Of a stretch of DNA of 64,000 bases, positions 49,388 through 58,354 are shown in pieces. This DNA is from Pseudomonadota bacterium (GTDB taxonomy: Bacteria; Pseudomonadota; Alphaproteobacteria; Dongiales; Dongiaceae): contig JAJYUT010000004.1 in the NCBI GenBank assembly GCA_021792365.1, forward strand, positions 310,001-374,000. Reading direction: 5' to 3'. Each line of letters opens with the position of its first letter. Positions within the stretch are counted from its first letter, which is position 1. A model generated the notes under the pieces. It saw only the letters and a list, made by a program, of their open reading frames with translations. It did no database searches and was not told where the DNA came from. The translations under genes were made by a program, and so were the position numbers.

Positions 49388-50689
49388 ATGACGTCGACCC
49401 AGGTGACGGAGGCGCAACGCATCTGCACGGTCGTTCTCGGCTCCGGCCGGAGCGGAACCTCGGCGGTTTCCAAGCTGCTTGCTCTTCTCGGTGTCAGGGC
49501 GAATTTCACGCGCGATCAGGCCGGCGAATCCAATCCGCTCGGATACGGCGAGGACGCGTTCATCATCGAATCGCACAAGCGCGTCGCCGCAGCGACGGGC
49601 ACCGGATCAGTCTTGCCGGCGGGCGAGGTTGCCCTGAGCGACGCTGAGGTGCGGGCCGCCTTCGACAGGCTCCAGCAGTATCTGTTGGAGAACACCACCC
49701 CCGGCGAGCCCTGGGGATTCAAGGACCCGCGCACGTCGGACTATCTGCCAATGTGGCGCCGGATCTTCAACCGCACCCGGATCACACCGAAATACGTGCT
49801 GTGCGTGCGCCATCCCGCGACGGTCCTGACGTCTTTCGCGATGGCCTATGCCAACACCCCGGAGAAGGCGCAGCTCATCTGGCTGAACCGCACACTTAAC
49901 GCGCTCTACGAGACGGGCTTCAGCTGTTTCATCATCCACTACGAGGCGTTGATCGCGGAGCCTGTCGTCATCGCGCGCGATCTTGCGCGCTTTGTGTTCG
50001 GTAAGGAGGGTGAGGCGCGCGTCGATGAAAACGCCGTCCGCGACTTGATACGGCCCGAGCTCAACCGCTCGGCAACCCGTCCCGCCGCGCCGGCAGGGCC
50101 GCTGGCGGCACGACTCTATGCGGCCTTGAAGGATCTCAGCGGCGCGGACTTTCCGCGCGAGCCGCTTGTCTCCGTGGTGCAGGACCTCATCGGCATTCGG
50201 AACACCTTCCTGCCTTGGGCCTCCGAAGGTGCGAAGGGCCGCGCGGCGGGTCGATCGCAGCCTGGCAAGGATGAGAATGACCCGGGCCAGGACAGAACGA
50301 AGCGCGCGTCGGATGCCGCGCAAAGAGACGCGGCGCTGGAGGAAGCCCGTGACGAGATGGAGAGCGGGTTGAAGGAGCTACGGTCACAATTCGCCGCCAT
50401 GGCCGCCGAGAACGACCATCTGACCATGCTGCACCTGGAGTTACGCATCGCGGTGGAGCAGCTTCAGTCGCGTCTTGTCACGGCTGAGGCTAAGGTTTCC
50501 GCAGTGGACGCTGAGAACGGCAATCGGACGGAGCTGTGCCGGGAAGCGCGTTCGGGGGTCGAGCAGCTTCAATCGCGCCTTGCCACGACTGAGACCAAGC
50601 TCGCCGCCGTCCTGGAGGCCGAAGAGGCCAAGCGCGCGTCCGGCGGGATCGGTCGCCGGTTTCTGCGGATCATTGGAAGAGGGTCCTGA
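49388..50689 (+). CDS. Sulfotransferase-like protein with coiled-coil C-terminus
   Basis: This 433-residue protein has the N-terminal 5'-phosphosulfate-binding loop (VLGSGRSGTSAVSKLL, residues 16-31) and a later VLCVRHPATVLTSF block like the 3'-phosphate-binding region of sulfotransferases, with FIIHYEALIAEP following. Residues 300-415 form a predicted coiled coil with heptad repeats (two related RIAVEQLQSRLVTAEAKV segments). It would transfer sulfate from PAPS to a glycan. The ATG at 49388 follows AGAGGTGGAG. Confidence 0.8.
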   Translation: MTSTQVTEAQRICTVVLGSGRSGTSAVSKLLALLGVRANFTRDQAGESNPLGYGEDAFIIESHKRVAAATGTGSVLPAGEVALSDAEVRAAFDRLQQYLLENTTPGEPWGFKDPRTSDYLPMWRRIFNRTRITPKYVLCVRHPATVLTSFAMAYANTPEKAQLIWLNRTLNALYETGFSCFIIHYEALIAEPVVIARDLARFVFGKEGEARVDENAVRDLIRPELNRSATRPAAPAGPLAARLYAALKDLSGADFPREPLVSVVQDLIGIRNTFLPWASEGAKGRAAGRSQPGKDENDPGQDRTKRASDAAQRDAALEEARDEMESGLKELRSQFAAMAAENDHLTMLHLELRIAVEQLQSRLVTAEAKVSAVDAENGNRTELCREARSGVEQLQSRLATTETKLAAVLEAEEAKRASGGIGRRFLRIIGRGS

Positions 50690-50787
50690 TCACTGGCGCC
50701 TATGCGTGGCGCGGCTCACAACCTTGATGGCGATGCGACACGGTTGACAGAGCGCTTTTACGGAGCCGCCGGCTGGAGCTCTCGGCC

Positions 50788-51951
50788 TCACGACGCGCCG
50801 AAATCGAGCAGATCTCTCCAAAGCCTGGCGCGCGGGGTTGACCGCAGGGCAGGGGGCATGGCGCTGTTCCCATTTGCATCCTTTCCCAATGCTGCGTTTC
50901 GGATGAGCCGCATCCATTCGCCCGCCCAGCGGTCATAGGCGAGGTGCTCCTCGGCGAATCGCCGTGCATTCTCTCCCATCCTGGCGCGGGCGACCTCGTC
51001 CCGGCAAAGCGCGCCAAGCGCAGCCGCCAGGTCGCCCGGCTTCGCGCGATCCGCTAGATATCCGGTTTTGCCGTGCCTGATCAGCTCGTTCACCCCGAGG
51101 CAATCCGAAAAGCCGATGCATGGGACGCCGAAGGAGAAGGCTTCCACGACAACGTTTGGAAAACCTTCGTCATATGACGGGATCATCAGTCCGTAGGCGT
51201 CGGCATAGATAGCATGAATGTTACCTACGAGGCCGTGGTCGACGACCTTTGCGAACGGATAACGTGCGGTGATCGCGTCGACCCATTGCTTGAGGGCATT
51301 CAGTCCATAGAGGTGGAGCTCCCACCCATCCAGTTCGGAGGCCGTCCGGCAGAACGCCTCGACTGCGGCCAGGCCGTTCTTGTTCCGCGTCTTCAGGGCG
51401 CCCACGCAGACGATCTTTCGCCGCGTGGCGACGTCGCCTTTTTCAGGGACGACAATAGAATTGTAGAAGCCGTAGGCAAAGCAACGGAGTTCGGGCATGA
51501 GGCTGTCGACATAGCCCGGCGTGGTGAGCCGGATGGCTGCGGCATGGGCGAACACGGCTTGGCGCAGCCAGAAGGCCGAGCGCGCGTCGTTCGCCTCCTC
51601 CGACATGGCCAGCAGCATCGCCATGCGGTTCGGGTTGGTGCATTCCTGAATGATGAGTGGGCACCCAGCCACCCGGGCGATGTGCACCGCCGCGGCAAAG
51701 AAGCCCCCCATGACGAAGCACACCAGGAGATCGTAGCCTTGTTTCGCGATCTCTTCCTTCGGATGCTTGCAATCCACCACTTGAAGACCGACCGCGGGAT
51801 CAAGATCGTAGGGCAGCTCGGTGCCATTGGCCGGATGGCACACGATGCATGCCTCTTCTCCTTCGGAGACGATCAAGCTGGCGACTTGCGCGGCGATGCG
51901 CTCCGCTCCGCCCCTGCCGCGCAGGAAGCTGGGGATCACGATGCCGACCTT
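50788..51951 (-). CDS. Glycosyltransferase family 4
   Basis: This protein of about 388 residues starts at GTG (51954 by frame) with the GT4 opening IVIPSFLRGRGGAERIAAQVA. Its C-terminal donor-binding region SYDEGFPNVVVEAFSFGVPCIGFSDCLG contains the E-x7-E pattern (DEGFPNVVVE). It adds sugars to a glycan. Its start overlaps the stop of the small coiled-coil gene upstream (GTGA), so the two are translationally coupled. Confidence 0.88.
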   Translation of the reverse strand, partial: KVGIVIPSFLRGRGGAERIAAQVASLIVSEGEEACIVCHPANGTELPYDLDPAVGLQVVDCKHPKEEIAKQGYDLLVCFVMGGFFAAAVHIARVAGCPLIIQECTNPNRMAMLLAMSEEANDARSAFWLRQAVFAHAAAIRLTTPGYVDSLMPELRCFAYGFYNSIVVPEKGDVATRRKIVCVGALKTRNKNGLAAVEAFCRTASELDGWELHLYGLNALKQWVDAITARYPFAKVVDHGLVGNIHAIYADAYGLMIPSYDEGFPNVVVEAFSFGVPCIGFSDCLGVNELIRHGKTGYLADRAKPGDLAAALGALCRDEVARARMGENARRFAEEHLAYDRWAGEWMRLIRNAALGKDANGNSAMPPALRSTPRARLWRDLLDFGAS

Positions 51952-52190
51952 CACCTCTCGCTTCCCGAGCGGCGCAGATCCTCGAACATTCTGTCCAGTT
52001 GATCCCGGTAGGACTCCTGCAAACGCTCCCTCAGCCGGGAGATATGCCCTTGCAGAGATTTGACGCGGCGAATCGCCTCGTTACGCTCGTGCCTCGCGAC
52101 CTTGAGCTGCTTCCTGAGCGAGGCATTCTCTTTCTCGAGCTTTCGGATCTGCGGCACTTTCCGGATCCAACGGCCGATTGCATTGAGCAC
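51951..52190 (-). CDS. Small coiled-coil protein coupled to the GT4 gene
   Basis: This protein of about 79 residues is nearly all heptad-patterned helix (IRKLEKENASLRKQLKVARHE onwards), with many charged residues and no enzymatic motif. The stop overlaps the GTG start of the GT4 gene, strong support that it is expressed. The GTG at 52190 has AGGGA seven bases upstream; a longer form from GTG 52226 is possible. The sulfotransferase-like protein also ends in a coiled coil, so both may help assemble a glycan complex. Not a recognised family. Confidence 0.6.
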   Translation of the reverse strand: MLNAIGRWIRKVPQIRKLEKENASLRKQLKVARHERNEAIRRVKSLQGHISRLRERLQESYRDQLDRMFEDLRRSGSER

Positions 52191-52437
52191 GATGCATTCC
52201 CTGTCTAACGCGGCGTCCTTGGCCACCCACGCGCCGAAGAGTTCCCGAACTCGCCACGATAGCTATACGAGCCGGTTGAGTGAGTGCAAGCTGGAAATTG
52301 GGCAAGGAAACCCTGGTCGTCGGCGGCCGTCGCTCCGCGGGCGACGCGTGGTGTTGTCCTTGCAAGTCGCTCCGATCCGCGCGCTGAGGAGAGTCGATGG
52401 AAGCCGACGCGGCGCGGAGAGGCGGACGAATCGAGAC

Positions 52438-53586
52438 TCAGTTCCAGCGGACGCGCGGCATGATGCGGCCGGTCTCTATCAGAGCCTTGTGCCGCATCAC
52501 CGTCTTCAGCATATCCGAGAGAACCTCGCGGGTCATCGCATGCGGTTTCAACCCCAGCTCTTGCAGGCCCGTGGATTGGGCATTGTAGTAATGTTCCTCC
52601 TTCTCCTTGCGGGGGTTCGGCAGGTTCCGGACTTGCACATCGAGGCCCAGCGCATCGCCTGCCTCGCGAACTCGGGCAGCAAGCTCGTTGACGGAGAACA
52701 GCTCGGTGAACTGGTTCAGCACGCGCAGCTCGCCCGCCGGGACAGGATTTGAAACGGCAAGATCCACGCATTGCAGCGTGTCGCGGATGTTGAGATAACC
52801 GCGGGTCTGCCCGCCCTTGCCGTAGACCGTGAGTGGCACACCCGCAACCGCCTGCACGAGAAAGCGGTTCACCGCGGTTCCGAAGATGTCGTCGTAATGG
52901 AAGTTCGGCAGCAGCCGCTCATCGATTCGCGACTGATCGGTTTCGAGCCCGTACACCGGACCTTGCATCAGGTCCGTGACACGCAGGCCGTAGAGCCTGA
53001 CATAGAACCAAAGCAGATCGGTATCGAGCACCTTGGTCGTGTGGTAGAGCGAGCCCGCCGCCCGCGGGTAGAGGAACTTGTCGCGCCGGCCCTTGTGCTC
53101 GATCTCGATCCAGCCTTCCTCGATGTCGATGTTCGGGGTGCCGTATTCGCCCATCGTCCCCAGCTTGATGATGTGGCATTGAGGCGCGTGGCGCAGGACG
53201 GCCCAGATCAGGTTGAAGGTGACCCCGATATTGTTGGCGAGAGTGAGCCTCGCCTCGTCGAACCCGCGCATGGAGTAGGGTGCGGAGGGCTGCTCCGCAT
53301 AGTGCACGACCGCATCGGGCCGGACCCGCTCGAACAACTCCGACATCCGGTGAAAGTCGTTGCAGTCAAAGATGTCGACGGCGATCTCTTGGTTGGTCCG
53401 CTCGCGGAAGAAGCGCGCACGCTCGGCGAGGTTCGGGGTCGGAATCAGCGCTTCGGAATCGGTCTCGAGGGCGACCTTGCGACGCAGGTAGTTGTCGACT
53501 GCCCAGACCTGGTGCCCGGCCGCCGCGAAATGCATCGCAGTCGGCCATCCCAGATATCCGTCACCCCCCAATATGATGATGCGCAT
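52438..53586 (-). CDS. sqdB: UDP-sulfoquinovose synthase (SqdB/SQD1) homologue
   Basis: This 382-residue extended SDR has NAD motif GGDGYLGWP (7-15). The catalytic set of plant SQD1 (T145, Y182, K186) falls at T144 (LGTMGEYG), Y181 and K185 (SLYHTTK). It shares the SQD1 blocks TMGEYGTPNIDIEEG and DLMQGPVYGLETDQ. SQD1 adds sulfite to UDP-glucose to make UDP-sulfoquinovose. No sulfolipid partner genes (sqdC, sqdD, sqdX) are visible, and the neighbours are glycan genes, so the product may enter a surface glycan. The ATG at 53586 follows GAGAGG. Confidence 0.85.
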   Translation of the reverse strand: MRIIILGGDGYLGWPTAMHFAAAGHQVWAVDNYLRRKVALETDSEALIPTPNLAERARFFRERTNQEIAVDIFDCNDFHRMSELFERVRPDAVVHYAEQPSAPYSMRGFDEARLTLANNIGVTFNLIWAVLRHAPQCHIIKLGTMGEYGTPNIDIEEGWIEIEHKGRRDKFLYPRAAGSLYHTTKVLDTDLLWFYVRLYGLRVTDLMQGPVYGLETDQSRIDERLLPNFHYDDIFGTAVNRFLVQAVAGVPLTVYGKGGQTRGYLNIRDTLQCVDLAVSNPVPAGELRVLNQFTELFSVNELAARVREAGDALGLDVQVRNLPNPRKEKEEHYYNAQSTGLQELGLKPHAMTREVLSDMLKTVMRHKALIETGRIMPRVRWN

Positions 53587-53627
53587 GAACCCCTCTCGCT
53601 TTTGAGACCGCCCGCCCGGACCGGTGC

Positions 53628-54716
53628 TTATGCCGACACGGACTCCGGGAAGTGCGACTCGAGATACCTGAACAGGTCGTTCCTGGTCATGGGCTGTTCG
53701 TCGCTCGAGACATAGGGCTTCCGGACGAACGGGCCGTCGAATCCGTAGGCGTGCGGCGAGTCGCCCTCGCGCCACTGGGCGGCGGAGAAGGCGATGAGGA
53801 AGTCGCCGTATTCGATGGCCCGCCGGACCTCTTCGTTGCTCAGGAGCTCTTCATAAAGCTTCTCCCCGACCCTGATCCCGACGGTCTTCACGGCGACGCC
53901 ATCGGGCGCGTGGCCGTATCTGGCGGCCCGCTGCTGGATCATGACGTCGGCCAAGTCCGCAATGCGGATCACGGGCATTTTCGTGACGAACACCTCTCCG
54001 CCGCGGGCCATCATCGCGGCCCTGAGCACCAGTGACACGGAATCATCGAGGCTCATGATGAAGCGGGTCATTCGTTCATCTGTGAGCGATACCGGCCCAC
54101 CCTGCGCGATCTGGCGATCGAACAAGGGGATGACTGACCCGCGAGAGCCGAGCACGTTGCCGAAGCGCGTCGACACGAAAATTGGTCCGTTGGCGCCATA
54201 GTGCGCCTGCGCGGCGGACAGCAGCCGCTCGCCCATCAGCTTCGATACCCCCATGACGCTGGTCGGGTTGACGGCCTTGTCGGAGGAGGTGTTCACGACC
54301 CGCTTGACCTTGCAGGCGACCGCCGCGTCAATGATGCTGATAATGCCGTCGACGTTCGTCCCGACCGCATCGCGCGGAGAGAGTTCGCACAGGCCGACAT
54401 GCTTCAGCGCGGCCGCGTGGACCACGACGTCGATGCCGCGCATCTTTTCCATCAAGGTTTCGCGGTCCCGCACGTTTCCAAGCGACAGTCGCACCCGGTC
54501 ATCACCGGCATAGCGCTCCGCGAGAAAGAACAGCTCGGTTTCGTTGATGTCGATGCCATAGACCCGTGCGACGCCCAGTTCCAGCACCTGGCGCAGGATC
54601 TCCTTTCCAATCGTTCCGGCTACGCCAGTGACCAGAACCGTTTGGCCGGCCCAGGGCGTTGCCTGACCTCGGTCATGCGACTGCCGTTTCAGCGGCCTCT
54701 GGGTGCCTTCGCTCAT
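53628..54716 (-). CDS. Nucleotide-sugar 4,6-dehydratase-like SDR (CapD/PseB family)
   Basis: This 362-residue extended SDR is of the polysaccharide-biosynthesis CapD family. NAD motif TGVAGTIGKEI (30-40) is followed by VVHAAALKHVGLCELSP and TSSDKAVNPTSVMGVSKLMGE, where the tyrosine of classical SDRs is replaced by methionine, as in UDP-GlcNAc inverting 4,6-dehydratases. RPGEKLYEE-like IRVGEKLYEELLS is near the C-terminus. It makes a keto-deoxy nucleotide sugar for glycan synthesis. It is upstream of and in the same direction as sqdB (41 bp gap). Confidence 0.88.
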   Translation of the reverse strand: MSEGTQRPLKRQSHDRGQATPWAGQTVLVTGVAGTIGKEILRQVLELGVARVYGIDINETELFFLAERYAGDDRVRLSLGNVRDRETLMEKMRGIDVVVHAAALKHVGLCELSPRDAVGTNVDGIISIIDAAVACKVKRVVNTSSDKAVNPTSVMGVSKLMGERLLSAAQAHYGANGPIFVSTRFGNVLGSRGSVIPLFDRQIAQGGPVSLTDERMTRFIMSLDDSVSLVLRAAMMARGGEVFVTKMPVIRIADLADVMIQQRAARYGHAPDGVAVKTVGIRVGEKLYEELLSNEEVRRAIEYGDFLIAFSAAQWREGDSPHAYGFDGPFVRKPYVSSDEQPMTRNDLFRYLESHFPESVSA

Positions 54717-55280
54717 GTTCGTTCCGCCTGCCGTTGAGGAGCCAGGTCTGGGTATCGGGACCGGGTCACATGTCCCGTGGCCGCTCTGCGCGGCGAGGAG
54801 CTCGCCCTAACCTGGAGGACGGCGTTCGTGACGGAAGTGCCGAAATTCGCCTGGGGAGCAGTATCGCGGTCCAATCGACCGGATTGCTTCTTGATGACGA
54901 GGATGATCTGGGCGTACAGCCGCCGATCCCATGAGGCGGGGGGGTTCATCTTGCTCTTTTTATTGGTTCGCCTGCCTAAGAACGCTCTGTACGACATCCC
55001 GCCGCTAGGGCAGCCCCCCTTCGCCGCAGGAACACGCGGTAGAATCGACAGGAGGCTACAGCCCACCTTAACCGGCGATGGCAACAGGCGCCAGCACCTC
55101 CGTGCCGCGCGTACGAGGCCTTGCAAGTGCGGACATCCCGTCGCTTGGCGGAGCGTCCGCGCTTTGTGGCCCGCCTGCCCGAGAGCGAGCGAATCCCTCA
55201 GTGCGGGGAGGCCGGCCTCTCCCGCACCCGCGCCGCCGTTGCGATCGACTCGGGGCTCGTCTTAGCGTTTCCCCGATCGC
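54717..55280. other. Non-coding stretch of about 560 bp
   Basis: Neither strand has a frame with coding character. It should contain the promoter for the dehydratase-sqdB-GT4 direction and the 3' region of the OmpA-family gene. A T-rich patch (CTCTTTTTATTGG near 54955) stands out from the GC-rich surroundings. I see no RNA gene. Confidence 0.5.
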
Positions 55281-56252
55281 TCAGAAGCGAATACCGAACC
55301 CCAGCGTGGTCGCGATAATCCCTTCGTCCAGGTCGCGGTTGAAGGGAATGTCGTAGGCGACCTTGGCGAGGAACGGGCCTGAGCGCAGGCCGATCTCCGG
55401 GCCGGCGAAGAAATCGTCATCGAAGCCCGCGCCGTATAGGTAGCCGATATTGCCGCCGAAGTGGGCCGCGATCTGTTCGGTGCCCATCAGCAGGTCCACG
55501 CTGCCCGCGGTGCGGCCGCCGAACCCGTCATTGCCAGTATCGAAATGATAGAAGCCCGCCTGCTCGAGGCCAGCTCCCAGCCACGGCGTCACGGCGAAGT
55601 CGAGGCCCAGATTGATGCCTCCCAAGTGGCTGGTGCCCCCGACCTCGTCCTCGAGGTTATAGCCGTAGAAGGCGCCGACGCTGAAGAGTCCCCGCTCGCG
55701 CTCCGGCTCGGGCTCGGGTTCGGCCACCTGCGGCGCGGGCGCGGGCGCCGGCTCAGGCGGGGGTGCGGGCTCAGGCGGCGGTGCGGGCTGGGCGACCAGA
55801 ATCTCGACCCGCCGGTTCTCCGCCTCGACAACGCCGTCACCGGTAGGAACGGCAAGTTCGGTCTCGCCGAGCGCGACCGCGCTGATGGCATCGGCCGGAA
55901 CGCCCTGCTGGATCAACTCGTCGGTCACCGCCTGCTCGCGCCGTTCCGACAAGGCTTGATTGTAGGCCGCATTGCCGGACGTGTCGGTGTGGCCGCGCAC
56001 CGAGACGCTGGCCGACCCGGTGCGCTGGTACTCCTGCGCCGCTGCGGCGATGGCTGTGCGCGCCTGTTCATCAAGCGTGGCCTCGTCCAGCGGAAAATAC
56101 ACTACGAACTGGTTGGACTGCGCCTGCGCGAGGAGCGTGGCGGACGCGCGGAAGGTCGAAAATTGGGTCGTATCTGCTGAGGCTGCCGCAGGAACGAAAA
56201 TGCCAGCCAGCGACAGCGCAAGGGTGCTGAGCCTCAGTGCTCGGTCTTTCAT
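55281..56252 (-). CDS. OmpA-family outer membrane protein with inverted domain order
   Basis: This 323-residue protein has a signal peptide (residues 1-26, ending AAASA), then an OmpA peptidoglycan-binding domain (about 48-155, with FPLDEATLDE, VRGHTDTSGNAAYNQALSERR and ENRRVEI), a P/E/A-rich linker (PAPPPEPAPPPEPAP) and a C-terminal beta-barrel-like segment ending in the aromatic residue GFGIRF. Usual OmpA proteins have the barrel first and the OmpA domain last. The ATG at 56252 begins the signal peptide; an upstream frame to 56294 is not needed. Confidence 0.85.
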   Translation of the reverse strand: MKDRALRLSTLALSLAGIFVPAAASADTTQFSTFRASATLLAQAQSNQFVVYFPLDEATLDEQARTAIAAAAQEYQRTGSASVSVRGHTDTSGNAAYNQALSERREQAVTDELIQQGVPADAISAVALGETELAVPTGDGVVEAENRRVEILVAQPAPPPEPAPPPEPAPAPAPQVAEPEPEPERERGLFSVGAFYGYNLEDEVGGTSHLGGINLGLDFAVTPWLGAGLEQAGFYHFDTGNDGFGGRTAGSVDLLMGTEQIAAHFGGNIGYLYGAGFDDDFFAGPEIGLRSGPFLAKVAYDIPFNRDLDEGIIATTLGFGIRF

Positions 56253-56504
56253 CGGCCATCTCCAATGGATCGGGGAATCCCGCAGCGTGAACACCCATAC
56301 ACGCAGTGCGTTGCGCCAGAGGGCGGACCGCTGGAGCGCTTCTCAAGAGTCTCCGAGCAGTCCGGCGCATCCCACCGGCACATCCTGAGCCGAGCTTGCG
56401 GCTGACGCGAGAGGGCGTCCAGCAACATGTTGGGAATATTTTGCCCGTCTTGACCGGCGCTTCGGCCCGCACGGCGGCATCCCAAGCGGCCTGCCCACGC
56501 GCGC

Positions 56505-58166
56505 CTAAGTCGGAGCTGTCTCGTTGCCGGTGGTGGACTTGAACGGGTTCGGAACCGGCATCAGGAGGACCGCCCGCTTGGTGAGGAGATAGGCCATGGC
56601 GAGCTTCTTCCGGACGCGCGTGCGCACCGGCTCCGGATTGAACGGCAACTCGGTGAGCGGGGGGGCCAGAACCTGGATCGCCGAGCGCTGGGCGAAGCCC
56701 ATCCGCCGCTCGCGCGGGCTGTATTGCAGCAGGAGATGGCCGATCCACAGGCAGTTCGCCGGATAGAAGAAGTGGCCGTCCAGCACGTCCAGGGTTCGCT
56801 GCACGGTCGAAGCCCAGGCGCCGAAGCGCTGCTCGAGGTAGAACCGGTCCCGCCAATCGAGATCGAGGGCGACCGGATCCGCCAGCGACCCCTGCCAGGC
56901 CGTCATGGCATCCATCCACAGGGACAGCGGGGTGGGACGCGCATGGAAGAATGCGCGCAGGAGATTGCCCGGCGTCGGCGCCCTTTCCGTCAGGCCCGAT
57001 CGGAAGAACCGCGCCCACTGCGCGCATCGGCCGATCTCGAAACCATGGCCGGCCGCGATGGTGAGGCCGGGATCGTGCATGTGGTCGGCGCGGCCGCTCG
57101 CGCACATCGCGGCGGTCGGATGGAAAACGGCGCGATCCATGTGGGCGATGATGGCCGCCTCCCGCGCCCGTACCTCATCGACGCCGAGTTCCGGGTCATC
57201 GCGGAAGCTATGAGGGATGCCGATCCTGGCCGCCAGGCGCGGCGGCATTTCGCGGTCGGCGCGCCCGAGGAGCGGATGGATCTCGGTGAAGGTCTCGAAT
57301 GTCACGTCCGCGGCCTTCGCCGCAGCCAGAACCGTGCGCGTGTCGAACCCCGCGGTCAGGCCCACCACACGCTGGCGGAACGCCAAGCCGCCCCAATTGC
57401 CCATGACGGTCCTGAGCGCGGAGGACAGCATGCGTATGTCCTTGTCGGCGCCGTTGCCGCCGGCAGGAGAGAAGCGGACCGGACGGATCGCGCCGGATCG
57501 CGGCTCGATCGTCCGCAACGCCAGGAGCTTGAAGACATTCTCGCGCGTGGTCAGCGGCGCCGGGATCCAATCCATGCCCTTTTCGTGCGCGATCTTCCAG
57601 GGCAGGCGCGCCGCCGGCGCAACGCCCGGGAGGTAGCCACCGAGGATGGCTGGGCTGCTCGAGATCCAGAGGTCACCGCCGGTCCGGCGATGATAAATAC
57701 CGAGTAGTCCGGCGGCGTCCTGCAGGCACCGTTCCGCGGAGATCAGGGCCCATTTGCCGGCCCAGAATCCCGTCCACTCCTCGATGTCCCACGAGTGCTT
57801 GGACGCGAACGTCTGCTCGATTGAAGATCCGGGCGTGTCCGCCAGCACCGCCAAGCCGAGCAGGAAGTGCTCCTTTCCGTCCTTGGAGCGCAATCGGCTC
57901 GCCCGGAGCTTTGGGCACAGCGAAAGGACGAGGCCGTCGGCAAGCTGGAAAGCTTGCCATTCAGGGCGCACCCGTACGGCCTGCGGCCCCAGGACAAACT
58001 GCTTCTGATGTGCAACGAGCACTTGCAACTGCCGCCCCTGCCGCCCCGACGAAATGAACTCGCCGCACCCTTGCCGCGCGGCTTCTTCTGCTTGCCCCGC
58101 AAAAAGAGCTATGTCCCCAGTTTTCTCAGTGTTTAAGCGTGGAACAGCGTTGAAAACACCGAACAT
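56505..58166 (-). CDS. Asparagine synthase-like protein lacking the glutaminase cysteine
   Basis: This protein of 553 residues has an ATP-PPase-like block at 269-280 (GLTAGFDTRTVL) where true asparagine synthases have SGGxDS, and an N-terminal domain resembling the glutamine amidotransferase fold. It begins MFG rather than MCG, so the catalytic Cys2 is absent. Such AsnB-like proteins in polysaccharide loci are thought to form amide bonds or adenylate substrates, but no function is established. It is divergent from the acyltransferase gene. Confidence 0.72.
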   Translation of the reverse strand: MFGVFNAVPRLNTEKTGDIALFAGQAEEAARQGCGEFISSGRQGRQLQVLVAHQKQFVLGPQAVRVRPEWQAFQLADGLVLSLCPKLRASRLRSKDGKEHFLLGLAVLADTPGSSIEQTFASKHSWDIEEWTGFWAGKWALISAERCLQDAAGLLGIYHRRTGGDLWISSSPAILGGYLPGVAPAARLPWKIAHEKGMDWIPAPLTTRENVFKLLALRTIEPRSGAIRPVRFSPAGGNGADKDIRMLSSALRTVMGNWGGLAFRQRVVGLTAGFDTRTVLAAAKAADVTFETFTEIHPLLGRADREMPPRLAARIGIPHSFRDDPELGVDEVRAREAAIIAHMDRAVFHPTAAMCASGRADHMHDPGLTIAAGHGFEIGRCAQWARFFRSGLTERAPTPGNLLRAFFHARPTPLSLWMDAMTAWQGSLADPVALDLDWRDRFYLEQRFGAWASTVQRTLDVLDGHFFYPANCLWIGHLLLQYSPRERRMGFAQRSAIQVLAPPLTELPFNPEPVRTRVRKKLAMAYLLTKRAVLLMPVPNPFKSTTGNETAPT

Positions 58167-58354
58167 TCGCGCCGGTTCCGCCCCAAGTCAACACGGCGCA
58201 ATAAAATAGTCGTGATGGCGCGCCGCCGTCACAGATCAACCGGGAACCGTAAACATGGGTTCAGCATTGTTCTGCGCCAGATCATTCTCCACAGATTGCT
58301 TTCCACGGACGCCCAGTTGGGTGAAACGTTCCATCTTGCGACGGTGAGGGCAGC

